From positions 1,612,001 to 1,676,000 of the forward strand of contig NZ_JAOQOK010000001.1 of NCBI RefSeq assembly GCF_025961835.1: DNA of 64,000 nucleotides. Direction: 5' to 3'. The translations under genes and the position numbers were made by a program. The notes under the pieces were generated by a model. That model had not been told where the DNA came from. It made no database searches and saw nothing but the letters and a program-made list of their open reading frames with translations. This stretch comes from Sphingobium sp. B2D3C. Lineage in GTDB: Bacteria > Pseudomonadota > Alphaproteobacteria > Sphingomonadales > Sphingomonadaceae. This document shows positions 1-8,902 of the stretch, piece after piece (the stretch's first letter is position 1; the number at the start of each line of letters is the position of its first letter).

Positions 1-73
1 ACGATATTGCGCAGCATAATCCGCACACGCCTCCGCCCTGCTCGGAAATTCCCGGTTAAACCTTTCAGCATAG

Positions 74-811
74 ATGAGACCCATGCACAGCGCACAGCTT
101 GAGGTTGCAGCCCTGACTTATGGTCGCCGGCCCGGTGTCTCACCGGATCAGCTGGCGCAGCAATATATGCCGCTGGTGCGCAAGATCGCCTGGCATGTCC
201 ATGGCCGCGTCTCCAGCGCGATCGAGATCGAGGATCTGCTGCAGATCGGCATGGTCGCGCTGGTCGAGGCGGCCAACAGCTTCGAGGATCGCGGCTTCGG
301 CTTTGCGACCTATGCGCAAATGCGCGTGCGCGGCGCGATGATCGACCATCTGCGTCGCCATGCGACCCTGTGTCGCTCGGCGATGGCGCGCCGCAAGACC
401 ATTCAGGATGCCCGTCGCGCGCTGGAGCAACGCTTCGGTCGCCCGCCCGCGGATAGCGAAGTGGCCGCGCATCTGGGTCTTGATGCCGCTGGCTGGCGCG
501 AGCTTGCCGACGGGACGGATATGGCCCAACACCAGAGCATGGACGAGGTCTATTCGGACCAGTCGATGTGGTTCGCCGATGCAACCGAGGGCGCCGAGGA
601 AGTGCTGGAGCGGGAATCCCTCAAGCGCGCGGTTTCCGCCTGCATCAAGGAACTGCCCGAGCGCGAGGCGATGGTTCTGCAGCTCTACTTCGTCGAGGAG
701 ATGAACCTTGAGGAAATCGGACTGACGCTCGATATCGGCGCGGCCCGGGTGTGCCAAATCAAGAAATCCGCGCTCGACAAGCTACGGGGACGCCTCAGCG
801 CCTTCCTTTGA
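74..811 (+). CDS. fliA: FliA-type (sigma-28) RNA polymerase sigma factor
   Basis: This is a sigma-70 family factor of the FliA/WhiG type, which steers RNA polymerase to late flagellar and chemotaxis promoters. Region 2 is visible from about residue 28 to 95, including DLLQIGMVALVEAA at 54-67 and the RGAMIDHLRR stretch. Region 4 (about 190-240) carries the helix-turn-helix LEEIGLTLDIGAARVCQIKK. The length of 245 aa is normal for FliA. Alternative in-frame ATGs lie at 74 and 83, and neither has a strong Shine-Dalgarno, so the start may be 9 bases downstream. No FlgM anti-sigma factor or other flagellar gene is seen in the window, so partner genes must lie to the left or elsewhere. The family call is firm; the exact regulon is inferred. 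Confidence 0.9.
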   Translation: MRPMHSAQLEVAALTYGRRPGVSPDQLAQQYMPLVRKIAWHVHGRVSSAIEIEDLLQIGMVALVEAANSFEDRGFGFATYAQMRVRGAMIDHLRRHATLCRSAMARRKTIQDARRALEQRFGRPPADSEVAAHLGLDAAGWRELADGTDMAQHQSMDEVYSDQSMWFADATEGAEEVLERESLKRAVSACIKELPEREAMVLQLYFVEEMNLEEIGLTLDIGAARVCQIKKSALDKLRGRLSAFL

Positions 812-867
812 CCGGAACCGCGCTGCGGGATGATCGTTTCTCCGCCATCAATCAGGTGGAGGATGAC

Positions 868-1089
868 ATGGCCGAAGAACCCAAAACGGTAATCGTCGAG
901 CGCTCGAGCGGCGGCAGCGCAACCGCGATCATTGCGATCGTGGCACTGCTGATCCTCGCGGTGGGCGGCTACTTCCTGCTGCAGAGCCAGGATAACAAGA
1001 ACGACGCCGTGTCCACGGCGGCGCAGCAAGTCGGCGATGCAGCGCAGGATGTGGGCGATGCGGCCCAAGGTGCTGTCGATAAGAAGTGA
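868..1089 (+). CDS. Small single-pass membrane protein with Ala/Gln/Asp repeat tail
   Basis: A 73-residue protein that begins at an ATG preceded by a good ribosome binding site (GGAGG at 857-861). Residues 1-17 are polar, residues about 18-38 form one hydrophobic membrane helix (AIIAIVALLILAVGGYFLL), and the tail is a short, roughly seven-residue repeat of the type QVGDAAQ/DVGDAAQ/GAVD. That tail would make an amphipathic, possibly coiled-coil, helix outside the membrane. It follows fliA by 56 bases on the same strand and may be cotranscribed. Similar short proteins are often annotated only as hypothetical in sphingomonads. No function can be assigned. Confidence 0.75.
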   Translation: MAEEPKTVIVERSSGGSATAIIAIVALLILAVGGYFLLQSQDNKNDAVSTAAQQVGDAAQDVGDAAQGAVDKK

Positions 1090-1147
1090 GCGTTTGCGGA
1101 CAGCGCGCGGCCTCAATTCAAACGTCGTTGAAGTCGAGCAGATTTAG

Positions 1148-1169
1148 CCCCTCCTCTTCGGAGGAGGGG
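1148..1169. repeat. Perfect 9-bp hairpin with TTCG loop
   Basis: CCCCTCCTC at 1148-1156 pairs exactly with GAGGAGGGG at 1161-1169 around a TTCG tetraloop. There is no T-tract after it, so it is a poor intrinsic terminator. It forms the left end of a larger inverted repeat described separately (1161-1248). Confidence 0.75.
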
Positions 1170-1248
1170 TTGGGGTGGTGTCGCGCCCGCCCGGCCACTT
1201 GCTAAGTTTGCGATGCTGGCGCATCGCCACCACCCCCAGCCCCTCCTC
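1161..1248. repeat. REP-like inverted repeat between a small gene and panB
   Basis: The segment 1161-1180 (GAGGAGGGGTTGGGGTGGTG) recurs in inverted form at 1228-1248 with one substitution and one extra base. Between the arms, GCGATGC (1210-1216) and GCATCGC (1221-1227) form a further perfect 7-bp stem. The arrangement resembles a paired palindromic (BIME/REP) element. It sits in the 231-base gap before panB, which holds no gene. Confidence 0.65.
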
Positions 1249-1320
1249 TGAGGCGAGCATATTTGTGGGTTTGGCCCGCGCAGCCTAGGCGAACCGCCGC
1301 GGTTGCGCTAAAGCGCGCCC

Positions 1321-2193
1321 ATGTCCGCCACTTACACCCTCGATACGGCGACCAGCCGGGCGAACCCCACGCCGGCGCCGATGCGTCGGCTGACGATTCC
1401 CGCCATCCGCGCGCGCAAAGTCGATGGGGTGACCGACTCGCCAATCGTGATGCTGACCGCCTACACGGCGCGGCAGGCGCAGTTGCTCGATCCCCATTGC
1501 GACCTGCTGCTGGTGGGCGACTCGCTCGGGCAGGTGATCTACGGCCTGCCGTCCTCCGTGCCCGTCACGCTCGAGATGATGGCCGCCCATGGCGCTGCGG
1601 TCGTGCGCGGCAGCTATCACAGCGCCGTCATCATCGACATGCCGTTCGGGAGCTATGAGGCCTCCCCTGAGCAGGCCTTCGCAAGTGCCGCGCGGCTGAT
1701 GAAGGAAACCGGCGCTGCCGGCGTGAAGCTGGAAGGCGGCGAGGCTATGGCACCGACCATCGCCTTTCTGAGCGAGCGGGGCATCCCGGTCTGCGCCCAT
1801 GTCGGGCTTACGCCGCAGGCGGTGAATGCGCTCGGCGGCTATGGACCGCGCGGCCGCGATGCCGCCGAAGCCGCCAAAATCCGCAATGATGCTCGCGCGG
1901 TTGCTGCAGCCGGCTGCTTTGCGATGGTGATCGAGGGCGTGATCGAGGAACTGGCTATCGAGATCACGGGAGACGTGCCCTGCCCCACGATCGGCATCGG
2001 CGCCTCGGCAGCCTGCGACGGGCAGGTGCTGGTGACCGAAGACCTCCTCGGCATGTTCGAGCGCACGCCGCGTTTTGTGAAGCGCTATGCCGATCTTGCC
2101 GGGACGATCAGCGATGCGGCGGCCCAATATGCGCAGGAGGTGCGCGCGCGCAGCTTCCCGGGCGAGGCCCAGCTTTATGGCGCCAAAAAGTGA
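1321..2193 (+). CDS. panB: 3-methyl-2-oxobutanoate hydroxymethyltransferase (PanB)
   Basis: PanB transfers a hydroxymethyl group from 5,10-methylenetetrahydrofolate to 2-oxoisovalerate to give ketopantoate, the first committed step of pantothenate and coenzyme A synthesis in the cytoplasm. The 290-residue length matches the family. Recognisable blocks are [12 protein letters not shown] and [14 protein letters not shown] (residues about 43-77, with the metal-binding Asp of VGDS), [15 protein letters not shown] and [15 protein letters not shown]. It needs a divalent metal and forms a TIM-barrel decamer in known cases. It stands alone; panC is not adjacent. No obvious Shine-Dalgarno precedes the ATG, but the family N-terminus fits this start. 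Confidence 0.95.
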   Translation: MSATYTLDTATSRANPTPAPMRRLTIPAIRARKVDGVTDSPIVMLTAYTARQAQLLDPHCDLLLVGDSLGQVIYGLPSSVPVTLEMMAAHGAAVVRGSYHSAVIIDMPFGSYEASPEQAFASAARLMKETGAAGVKLEGGEAMAPTIAFLSERGIPVCAHVGLTPQAVNALGGYGPRGRDAAEAAKIRNDARAVAAAGCFAMVIEGVIEELAIEITGDVPCPTIGIGASAACDGQVLVTEDLLGMFERTPRFVKRYADLAGTISDAAAQYAQEVRARSFPGEAQLYGAKK

Positions 2194-2283
2194 TTTGCGC
2201 GGAGTTCATCCGCCGCTAAGGTCCGCGGCCATAAAATCCCTTCATGCGCCCCTGCGTTTTTTCAGCCGACTGGAGATAGAGAC

Positions 2284-2991
2284 TTGGCCCTGACGCCACA
2301 TCAGAACGAGGCCCTACTCCGCGAGATCGACGATGCCGTGCGGCAGGACGATCTGCTGTCCTTCTGGAAAAATTACGGCCGTCTGGTCATCGCTGTCGTC
2401 GTGCTCGGCCTCGCTGCCTTTGGCGGCTGGCTCTACTGGCAGCACCACCAGACCCAGAAGGCCGAGGCCAATGGCGAGCAGTTCGCCCGGCTGATGAGCG
2501 CGGCCCAGCGGGCCACGCTGGATGACGGCGTGTACAAGCAGATCATGGCCGAAGGAGGCCCGGGCTACCGCGCGCAGGCGGAAATGCTCAGGGCCGCACT
2601 GGCCGGGGGGCGCAACGACGCCAAGACCGCCCTTGCGGCTTATGATGCCATTCTCGCCGATGCACAGGCGCCCGCCGCGACCAAGGACGCCGCGCTGATG
2701 CGCCGCACCGCCCTCGCCTTTGACAGCATGAAACCGCAGGACGTGATCGCCGCGCTCAAGCCGCTGGCCGTGCCGGGCAATAGCTGGTTCGGCAGCGCCG
2801 GCGAACTCACCGCCATCGCCCACCTCAAGGCCGGCCAGCGCGATCAGGCGGGCAAGATCTTCAACGAGATGGCCAACGATCCGCTTGTGCCTGAATCCAT
2901 CAAGCTGCGCGCCGGACAGATGGCCAGCATGCTTGGATCGGCGACGACGCCCCGGCAAGCCGGGCCGAGCGCTGACACGCCTGCCTCCTGA
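2284..2991 (+). CDS. YfgM-like TPR membrane protein
   Basis: A 235-residue protein with a cytoplasmic N-terminus, a single membrane helix at about residues 32-52 (LVIAVVVLGLAAFGGWLYWQ) and a periplasmic, Ala-rich helical region that reads as tetratricopeptide-like repeats. This is the architecture of YfgM (TPR_21 family), an ancillary SecYEG/PpiD chaperone component in E. coli. Position supports it: as in E. coli, yfgM precedes bamB and der. Translation appears to start at a TTG with GGAG at 2271-2274. The C-terminal tail (residues about 220-235) is Ala/Pro/Thr rich and probably disordered. Confidence 0.85.
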   Translation: MALTPHQNEALLREIDDAVRQDDLLSFWKNYGRLVIAVVVLGLAAFGGWLYWQHHQTQKAEANGEQFARLMSAAQRATLDDGVYKQIMAEGGPGYRAQAEMLRAALAGGRNDAKTALAAYDAILADAQAPAATKDAALMRRTALAFDSMKPQDVIAALKPLAVPGNSWFGSAGELTAIAHLKAGQRDQAGKIFNEMANDPLVPESIKLRAGQMASMLGSATTPRQAGPSADTPAS

Positions 2992-3017
2992 TTCCATTGA
3001 AAGAGAAACCCACGAGG

Positions 3018-4346
3018 ATGCGTAATCCCACATCATATCGCGCCGCCTGGATCGGCATTCCTGCGGCCCTGCTGCTCCTGACAGGATGCGGCGGGAAGAG
3101 CGGCCCCAAGACCCCCGTGCATGGCGACCGCACCTCCATCCTCGGCAGCAACAATGTGCTGGCCGTGGACGATGCCGTTGCGTCGCTGCCGGTCACATTG
3201 CCACCCCCGGTCGTGAACGCGGCATGGGCGCAATCGGGCGGCAACGCGGCCAAGGCCATTGGCCATGTCGCGCTCGGCGACACGATTCAGCAGGCCTGGT
3301 CGGCATCGGTGACCGGTGGCGGCTCGCGCAGCCGGCTGGCCGCAGCGCCGGTCGTCGCAGACGGCAAGCTGTTCGTGATCGACACCGATGCGACCGTCTC
3401 CGCCTTCGACGCCAAGACAGGCGCGCGGCTCTGGTCGAAGAGCATTCGCTCGCCCAACCAGCCTTCGCAGGTGCAGTTCGGTGGCGGCGTCAGTGTCGAG
3501 GGCGACCGTTTGTTCGCCACGTCCGGCGCCGGCTCCGTTGCGGCGCTGAATGTTGCCGACGGCGCCGAGATCTGGAAAGTGCAGCCAGGCGGCCCGCTCC
3601 GCGGTGCGCCCACGCTCTCCAACGGCAATGCCTATGTGATGAGCCAGGACAACCAGCTCTTCGCGCTCTCGCAGGCAGACGGCGCGGTCGTGTGGACGGA
3701 CAGCGGCACGCTGGAAGCGACGGGCGTGTTCGGCGTCGGCGCTCCGGCGGCGGCGCAGGGTTCGGTGATCGCTGGCTATAGCTCGGGCGAACTGACGGCC
3801 TATCGCTATGAAAACGGCCGCGCCTTGTGGGGCGATGCGCTCAGCCGCACCAGCATCTCCACCTCGGTCGCCATGCTGACCGATATCGATGCCGATCCGG
3901 TGGTCGACCGGGGCCAGGTGTTCGCCATCGGCGAAGGCGGCCGCATGGCCGCCTATGAACTGGTGAGCGGGCAACGCCTGTGGGAGCTGAACATCGGTGG
4001 CATCGCGACACCGCTGGTGGTGAGCGACTGGGTGTTCGTGGTGACCGACAAGTCCAAGCTGCTCGCCATCACCCGCGCCACCGGCAAGATCCGGTGGATC
4101 AGCGATCTGCCGGCCTGGCGCAAGCCGAAGAAGAAGACCGGCCCAATCCGTTGGCGCGGCCCGATCCTCGCGGGCGGCAAGCTCATCCTCGTCTCCACCG
4201 AAGGTGCGATGGCGTTCGTCGATCCGACGAGCGGCAAGGTGCTGCAGGAGCGCGACCTCAAGCAGGGCCTCACCCTGCCGCCCATCGTCGCGGACAACAT
4301 GCTTTACGTGCTGACGGACGAGGGACGCATCCTCGCGTTCCGCTGA
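3018..4346 (+). CDS. bamB: Outer membrane protein assembly lipoprotein BamB
   Basis: BamB is the beta-propeller lipoprotein of the BAM complex, which inserts beta-barrel proteins into the outer membrane. The N-terminus has a signal peptide ending in a lipobox LLTGC, with the lipidated Cys near residue 24. The rest shows repeated PQQ-type propeller blades, each with motifs such as [21 protein letters not shown] and [17 protein letters not shown] at 2997 is also in frame and would add seven residues; the ATG at 3018 places a normal signal peptide at the start, so I chose it. It overlaps der by one base (TGATG), pointing to translational coupling in a yfgM-bamB-der operon. Confidence 0.92.
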   Translation: MRNPTSYRAAWIGIPAALLLLTGCGGKSGPKTPVHGDRTSILGSNNVLAVDDAVASLPVTLPPPVVNAAWAQSGGNAAKAIGHVALGDTIQQAWSASVTGGGSRSRLAAAPVVADGKLFVIDTDATVSAFDAKTGARLWSKSIRSPNQPSQVQFGGGVSVEGDRLFATSGAGSVAALNVADGAEIWKVQPGGPLRGAPTLSNGNAYVMSQDNQLFALSQADGAVVWTDSGTLEATGVFGVGAPAAAQGSVIAGYSSGELTAYRYENGRALWGDALSRTSISTSVAMLTDIDADPVVDRGQVFAIGEGGRMAAYELVSGQRLWELNIGGIATPLVVSDWVFVVTDKSKLLAITRATGKIRWISDLPAWRKPKKKTGPIRWRGPILAGGKLILVSTEGAMAFVDPTSGKVLQERDLKQGLTLPPIVADNMLYVLTDEGRILAFR

Positions 4347-5779
4347 TGGCAAAAAGGCAACGCCCAGACCGCGACACGCCGCCCGGAAGCCTTCCGGTCG
4401 TCGCCATCGTCGGCCGCCCGAATGTGGGCAAGTCCACGCTGTTCAACCGGCTGGTGGGGAAGAAGCTCGCGCTGGTCGATGACCAACCCGGCGTCACCCG
4501 CGACCGGCGCGAGGGCGATGCCGAACTGCTCGGCCTCAAGTTCCGCATCGTGGATACCGCCGGTTTCGAGGAAGACGACGCGCAGACCCTGCCGGGCCGG
4601 ATGCGCGCGCAGACCGAAATGGCAGTTCAGGGCGCCTCCGTCGCCCTGTTCATGATCGACGCGCGCGCGGGCATCACACCGCTCGACGAGCACATCGCCC
4701 GCTGGCTGCGCGCCGGGAATACCCCGGTGGTGCTCCTCGCCAACAAGGCCGAAGGCCGCGCTGCCGACCCTGGCATCATGGAAGCCTTTTCGCTCGGTTT
4801 TGATGAGCCGGTGGCCTTTTCCGCCGAGCATGGGCAAGGTCTTGCCGACCTGTTCCAGGCGATCCGCCCGCATGTCGAGGCGGACGAGCCGGACCTACCC
4901 GTCGAGGGCGGCGAGGATGATGGGGGGGACGAGGACGAGCTGGACGACAGCGCGCCGCTCAAGCTCGCCATCGTGGGGCGGCCCAATGCCGGCAAGTCCA
5001 CGCTCATCAACCGCATATTGGGCGAAGAGCGGCTGATTACCGGGCCGGAAGCCGGCATCACGCGCGACAGCATCGCCGTGGACTGGACCTGGCACGCACC
5101 CGATGGCGTGGCGCGTGCGGTGCGACTGATCGACACCGCCGGGATGCGCAAGCGCGCCAAGGTGCAGGAAAAGCTGGAAAAGCTCTCCGTCGCCGATGCG
5201 CTTCATGCCGTCGATTTTGCGGAAGTCGTGGTGCTGATGCTCGATGCCACCCTCGGCCTTGAGGCGCAGGATCTGCGCATTGCCGACAAGGTGCTGAGCG
5301 AGGGCCGTGCGCTCGTGATCGCGCTCAATAAGTGGGACGTGGCCGAGAATGGCTCGTCGCTGTATCAGGGCGTCCGCAAGGCGCTGGAAGACGGGCTTGC
5401 GCAGGTGCGCGGCGTGCCGCTGCTCACTGTCTCCGGCGCCACCGGCAAGGGCATTGACGATCTGCTACAAGCGGCATTCGATACCCGCCGCCGCTGGTCG
5501 CAGCGCGTGCCAACGAGCCTGCTTAACCGCTGGTTCGATGAGGCGCTGGAAGCCAATCCGCCGCCGGCGCCCGGAGGCAAGCGGATCAAGATGCGCTACA
5601 TCACCCAGGCGCGCAGCCGGCCGCCGACGTTTGTGGTGTTCGGGTCGCGTCTTGATGAGGTGCCGGAAAGCTACAGCCGCTATCTCGTGAATGGCATCCG
5701 CAAGGCGCTCGACTTTTCGGGCGTGCCAATCCGGCTAAACCTGCGTAGCGCACGGAACCCATTTGACAAAAAGAAGTGA
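4346..5779 (+). CDS. der: Ribosome assembly GTPase Der (EngA)
   Basis: Der is an essential GTPase with two tandem G domains that acts in 50S ribosomal subunit maturation. The first P-loop GRPNVGKS is at residues 23-30 and the second, GRPNAGKS, near 210-217. DTAGF/DTAGM (G3) and NKAE/NKWD (G4) motifs are present for each domain, and the C-terminal KH-like domain includes RIKMRYITQ. An acidic linker of about 20 residues ([14 protein letters not shown]) joins the domains. Its ATG overlaps the bamB stop. The 477-residue length is typical for alphaproteobacteria. Confidence 0.96.
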   Translation: MAKRQRPDRDTPPGSLPVVAIVGRPNVGKSTLFNRLVGKKLALVDDQPGVTRDRREGDAELLGLKFRIVDTAGFEEDDAQTLPGRMRAQTEMAVQGASVALFMIDARAGITPLDEHIARWLRAGNTPVVLLANKAEGRAADPGIMEAFSLGFDEPVAFSAEHGQGLADLFQAIRPHVEADEPDLPVEGGEDDGGDEDELDDSAPLKLAIVGRPNAGKSTLINRILGEERLITGPEAGITRDSIAVDWTWHAPDGVARAVRLIDTAGMRKRAKVQEKLEKLSVADALHAVDFAEVVVLMLDATLGLEAQDLRIADKVLSEGRALVIALNKWDVAENGSSLYQGVRKALEDGLAQVRGVPLLTVSGATGKGIDDLLQAAFDTRRRWSQRVPTSLLNRWFDEALEANPPPAPGGKRIKMRYITQARSRPPTFVVFGSRLDEVPESYSRYLVNGIRKALDFSGVPIRLNLRSARNPFDKKK

Positions 5780-6002
5780 TCCGGCGCGCATCGACGCCCG
5801 CGGACTGAAATGCCCGTGGCCCGTCCTGCGCGCCGCTCGCGCGATGCGCGACCATGATTCCGTATTGCTGCTGGCCGATGATCCGGTGGCGAAAATCGAT
5901 GTGCCGGCCTTGGCGCAATCCAATGGCTGGGCGATTGGCGTTCACGAGGCAGAGAACCATGTGGAATATGCGCTGAGCCGCAAGGGTGCAGAGGAAACAT
6001 AA
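5763..6002 (+). CDS. TusA-like sulfurtransferase family protein
   Basis: A 79-residue protein of the TusA/SirA family, small cytoplasmic sulfur carriers used in tRNA thiolation, molybdenum cofactor and other sulfur relays. The hallmark is [11 protein letters not shown] near residues 14-24, where the Cys of the CPxP motif carries the persulfide. It starts at a TTG inside the end of der (17-base overlap); no other in-frame start lies before the conserved DARGLKCP block, so this start is well supported. Which sulfur pathway it serves cannot be told from the context. Confidence 0.85.
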   Translation: MTKRSDPARIDARGLKCPWPVLRAARAMRDHDSVLLLADDPVAKIDVPALAQSNGWAIGVHEAENHVEYALSRKGAEET

Positions 6003-6134
6003 GTGAAGGAGATGCGACCGTTTTGCGGTTTTTCGTCAGCAGGAACGGCCTGTTCTCCTGCCTGACCGATCATGAACGGTCCGCAGATCCATTCTGCCCT
6101 TCCCCCTCACCCCTCCCCACCCTATAGCCGCCCG

Positions 6135-7898
6135 ATGCTTGCCGATCCCGCCGCCCTGCTCCGAAGCGTTTTTGGCTTCGAGGCCTTTCGGGGCGTGCAG
6201 GCGCAAGTGGTGGACCGGGTGCTGGCGGGCCGCCCGACGCTGGCGATCATGCCGACCGGCGCCGGAAAATCGCTCTGCTATCAATTGCCCGCGCTTGCCC
6301 TGCCGGGCTGTTGCGTTGTCGTCTCGCCGCTGATCGCGCTGATGCACGACCAGTTGCGTGCGGCGCGAGCGCTCGGCATTCGCGCGGCGAGCCTCACCTC
6401 GGTGGACGCTGACTGGCGCGAGACGCAGGACAGGCTGGTCGCCGGCGAGCTGGACCTGCTCTACGTAGCGCCAGAGCGCGCCTCGGGAGACGGTTTCCGC
6501 GCGCTGCTGGAGCGGTCTCGCCTCAGCCTCTTCGCGATCGATGAGGCGCATTGCGTCTCGGAATGGGGCCATGATTTTCGTCCCGATTACCGCCTGCTGC
6601 GTCCGCTGCTCGACGCCTTTCCCGATGTCCCCCGGCTCGCGCTCACCGCGACCGCCGATGCCCACACCCGCGAGGATATTCTCACCCAGCTCGGCATTCC
6701 GGCTGAGGGGCTGATCATCTCCGGGTTCGACCGGCCCAATATCCGTTACCTCGTGCAGCCGCGCGATGGCCTGCGTCGTCAGCTCACCGATATTCTGGCG
6801 GCCAATCCCGGTCCCGGCATTATCTATGCACCAACCCGCGCCGCGACCGAGCAGCTTGCCGAGGCGTTGGGTGCCAAGGGGCGCCCGGTGCTGGCTTATC
6901 ATGCGGGGCTGCCCGCCGAGCTGCGCGCCGCCAATCAGGCCGCGTTCCTCGCCAGCGAGGAGATGGTGATGGTCGCTACCGTCGCCTTCGGCATGGGCAT
7001 CGACAAGCCGGACGTGCGCTTCGTCGTCCATGCCGGCCTGCCCAAGTCCATCGAGAGCTATTATCAGGAGAGCGGACGTGCCGGCCGCGATGGCGATCCC
7101 GCGACGGCGACATTGCTGTGGGGCGCGGAGGATTTCACGCGGGCGCGCCAGCGGATCAGCGAGGTGGAGCCAGAGCGCCAGTCTGGCGAGCGCGCGCGCA
7201 TTGCCGCCCTGGGTGCACTGGTGGAGACCGCGCGGTGCCGCCGCGCGGTGCTGCTGCGCCATTTCGGCGAGAACCCGCCGCCCACCTGCGGCAATTGCGA
7301 CAATTGCCTCTCGCCCCCCGCCAGCATCGATGCGACGCTGACGGCGCAAAAGCTGCTCTCGGCTGTCCACCGCACCGGCCAGAGCTTTGGCCTCGGTCAC
7401 CTGGAAGCCGTGCTGACCGGGCGGGGTAATGACCGGATTTCCCAGCGCGGGCATGATCGCCTGTCGGTGTTTGGCATTATCGAGGGCGACGAGGCCGCGC
7501 TCATCAAACCCGTCGCCCGCGCCCTGCAAGTGCATGATGCGCTGACCACCACCGACCATGGCGGACTGGCGCTTGGCCCGGCGGCGCGTGGTTATCTCAA
7601 GGGCGAGGAGCGCGTCGAGCTGGTGATCCAGCCGAAGAAGGAGCGCCGCCGTGGTCGCGACAAGGGGGAGAACCCTGTCAACGACCCGATCTTCGAGGCT
7701 CTACGCGAGTGCCGCCGTACGCTGGCCCAGGAGGCCGGGGTGCCGCCTTATGTCATCTTCCATGACAGCACCTTGCGCGACATGGCCGCGATCCGCCCGA
7801 AGTCGCTGCGGGACATGGCGCTGGTCAGCGGCGTCGGCGAGCGCAAGCTGGAGGCCTATGGCGAGGCCTTCCTCTCTGCTCTTCGCCGCTTCGGCTAA
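6135..7898 (+). CDS. recQ: ATP-dependent DNA helicase RecQ
   Basis: RecQ is a 3'-5' superfamily 2 helicase acting in recombination and replication-fork repair. It shows the Walker A region (PTGAGKSLCYQLPAL), the DEAH box followed by CVSEWGHDFRPDY, the helicase C motif QESGRAGRDG, the zinc-binding Cys cluster ending CGNCDNC, the RQC winged helix and a C-terminal HRDC domain (from about residue 515 to the end). I prefer the ATG at 6135, which yields a family-like N-terminus of 587 aa. An upstream ATG at 6072 would add a Pro-rich 21-residue extension. Neither has a clear Shine-Dalgarno. Confidence 0.94.
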   Translation: MLADPAALLRSVFGFEAFRGVQAQVVDRVLAGRPTLAIMPTGAGKSLCYQLPALALPGCCVVVSPLIALMHDQLRAARALGIRAASLTSVDADWRETQDRLVAGELDLLYVAPERASGDGFRALLERSRLSLFAIDEAHCVSEWGHDFRPDYRLLRPLLDAFPDVPRLALTATADAHTREDILTQLGIPAEGLIISGFDRPNIRYLVQPRDGLRRQLTDILAANPGPGIIYAPTRAATEQLAEALGAKGRPVLAYHAGLPAELRAANQAAFLASEEMVMVATVAFGMGIDKPDVRFVVHAGLPKSIESYYQESGRAGRDGDPATATLLWGAEDFTRARQRISEVEPERQSGERARIAALGALVETARCRRAVLLRHFGENPPPTCGNCDNCLSPPASIDATLTAQKLLSAVHRTGQSFGLGHLEAVLTGRGNDRISQRGHDRLSVFGIIEGDEAALIKPVARALQVHDALTTTDHGGLALGPAARGYLKGEERVELVIQPKKERRRGRDKGENPVNDPIFEALRECRRTLAQEAGVPPYVIFHDSTLRDMAAIRPKSLRDMALVSGVGERKLEAYGEAFLSALRRFG

Positions 7899-7902
7899 TT
7901 CA

Positions 7903-8175
7903 TCAGCCCGTTTCGTCGGCGTCAGTGAGCCGCGCGGCCATATCCATGAAATTGCGCGCCGCCTCGCGCTCGGCGGGGTCCTCGAACGCGACGTCCAGGT
8001 CCGGTGCGCCACCGAGCATGTGCAACAGCGCCCACAGGCCGAAGCGCCGGCCGGCGTCCTTCTCCAGCCCGAAATCGACGCGCATCCGCTCAATTCCGGC
8101 GCCCATCGCCTCGGGGGGCAACTCTTCCAGTTCGGTCTTGCCGAAATAGCGCAGCATCAGGTCATGAAAATCCAT
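7903..8175 (-). CDS. Conserved-looking small protein of unknown function
   Basis: A 90-residue acidic, helical protein with no signal peptide or membrane segment. I do not recognise its family. It ends four bases from the end of recQ (convergent) and starts 52 bases after btaB on the same strand, so it may be the last gene of the btaA-btaB transcript. An in-frame GTG/ATG a little upstream (to 8187) would add four residues. Visible features are an N-terminal DFHDLMLRYFG block and a Glu/Asp-rich C-terminal half containing WALLHMLGGAPDLDVAFEDP. Codon use matches the neighbours, which supports it being real. Confidence 0.65.
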   Translation of the reverse strand: MDFHDLMLRYFGKTELEELPPEAMGAGIERMRVDFGLEKDAGRRFGLWALLHMLGGAPDLDVAFEDPAEREAARNFMDMAARLTDADETG

Positions 8176-8227
8176 GACCGCCAGCATAAGGCAGGCACGC
8201 CCAGGACGCAGCCGAAATCGACTGCGC

Positions 8228-8899
8228 TCACCGCCGGATCGTCAGGCTCCACGCATAGCCGCGATACAGGGCACGGCAGGACAGGTCCGCGCCATAGGTC
8301 GCGGTAAGGCCGTGGGCCACGGCGAAGAGCGGCTCGCGCGGCGTGACGTGAAAGCGCCCGAGCCAGCCCTGCAAGGCCGCACGGAACCAGCCGGGCAAGC
8401 GCTCCTGTTGGCCGAAATCGACGATATTGAGCGACCCGCCCGGTTCGACGACCGAGAGCGCCTGCGCCAGCGCGGCCTCCCATTGCGGGATCATCGAGAG
8501 GCTGTAGCTGATATAGACCCGGTCAAAGCCCGGCTCGCCGAACAAAGCCTGCGGATCGAACCGGACGGCATCGGCGCGCTCAAGCAGGGTGCGCGAGTGC
8601 GCGCCTGCACGGGCGATATTGCGCTGCGCCGATTTGAGCATCTCCGCAGAAATATCGAGCCCGAAGAGCCGCGCCTGCGGATAATGCCGGGCGACCAGCG
8701 CGAGATTGCGCCCGGTACCGACCCCGATCTCCAGCACCGATCCGCCAGCGGGCACGGCCAGATCGCGGATGAGCCGATCCCGCCCCAGCAGATAATATTT
8801 GCGGGTGATGTCGTAGACATGCCGCTGCAGCGCATATTGCGCATCCATCGCGCCGGCATGGCGGTCGCTCGCCGCGCCGATGCGGTCCATGTGCGACAC
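8228..8899 (-). CDS. btaB: BtaB-type SAM methyltransferase (betaine lipid synthesis)
   Basis: A 223-residue class I SAM-dependent methyltransferase. The SAM-binding motif I, VLEIGVGTGRNLAL, lies near residues 55-68, followed by the acidic loop GLDISAEML. In rhodobacteria BtaB adds three methyl groups to diacylglyceryl-homoserine to make the betaine lipid DGTS. The assignment rests on its position three bases downstream of btaA; on its own it could be a PmtA-like phosphatidylethanolamine methyltransferase. Translation probably starts at a GTG (8899) with AAGGG upstream; an ATG at 8890 is the alternative. Confidence 0.82.
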   Translation of the reverse strand: MSHMDRIGAASDRHAGAMDAQYALQRHVYDITRKYYLLGRDRLIRDLAVPAGGSVLEIGVGTGRNLALVARHYPQARLFGLDISAEMLKSAQRNIARAGAHSRTLLERADAVRFDPQALFGEPGFDRVYISYSLSMIPQWEAALAQALSVVEPGGSLNIVDFGQQERLPGWFRAALQGWLGRFHVTPREPLFAVAHGLTATYGADLSCRALYRGYAWSLTIRR

Positions 8900-8902
8900 C
8901 GC

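Noticed and set aside
3033..4352. 439-codon open frame on the minus strand opposite bamB
   Set aside because: It mirrors the codon periodicity of bamB in a GC-rich genome and has an Arg/His/Gly-rich product with no domain pattern.
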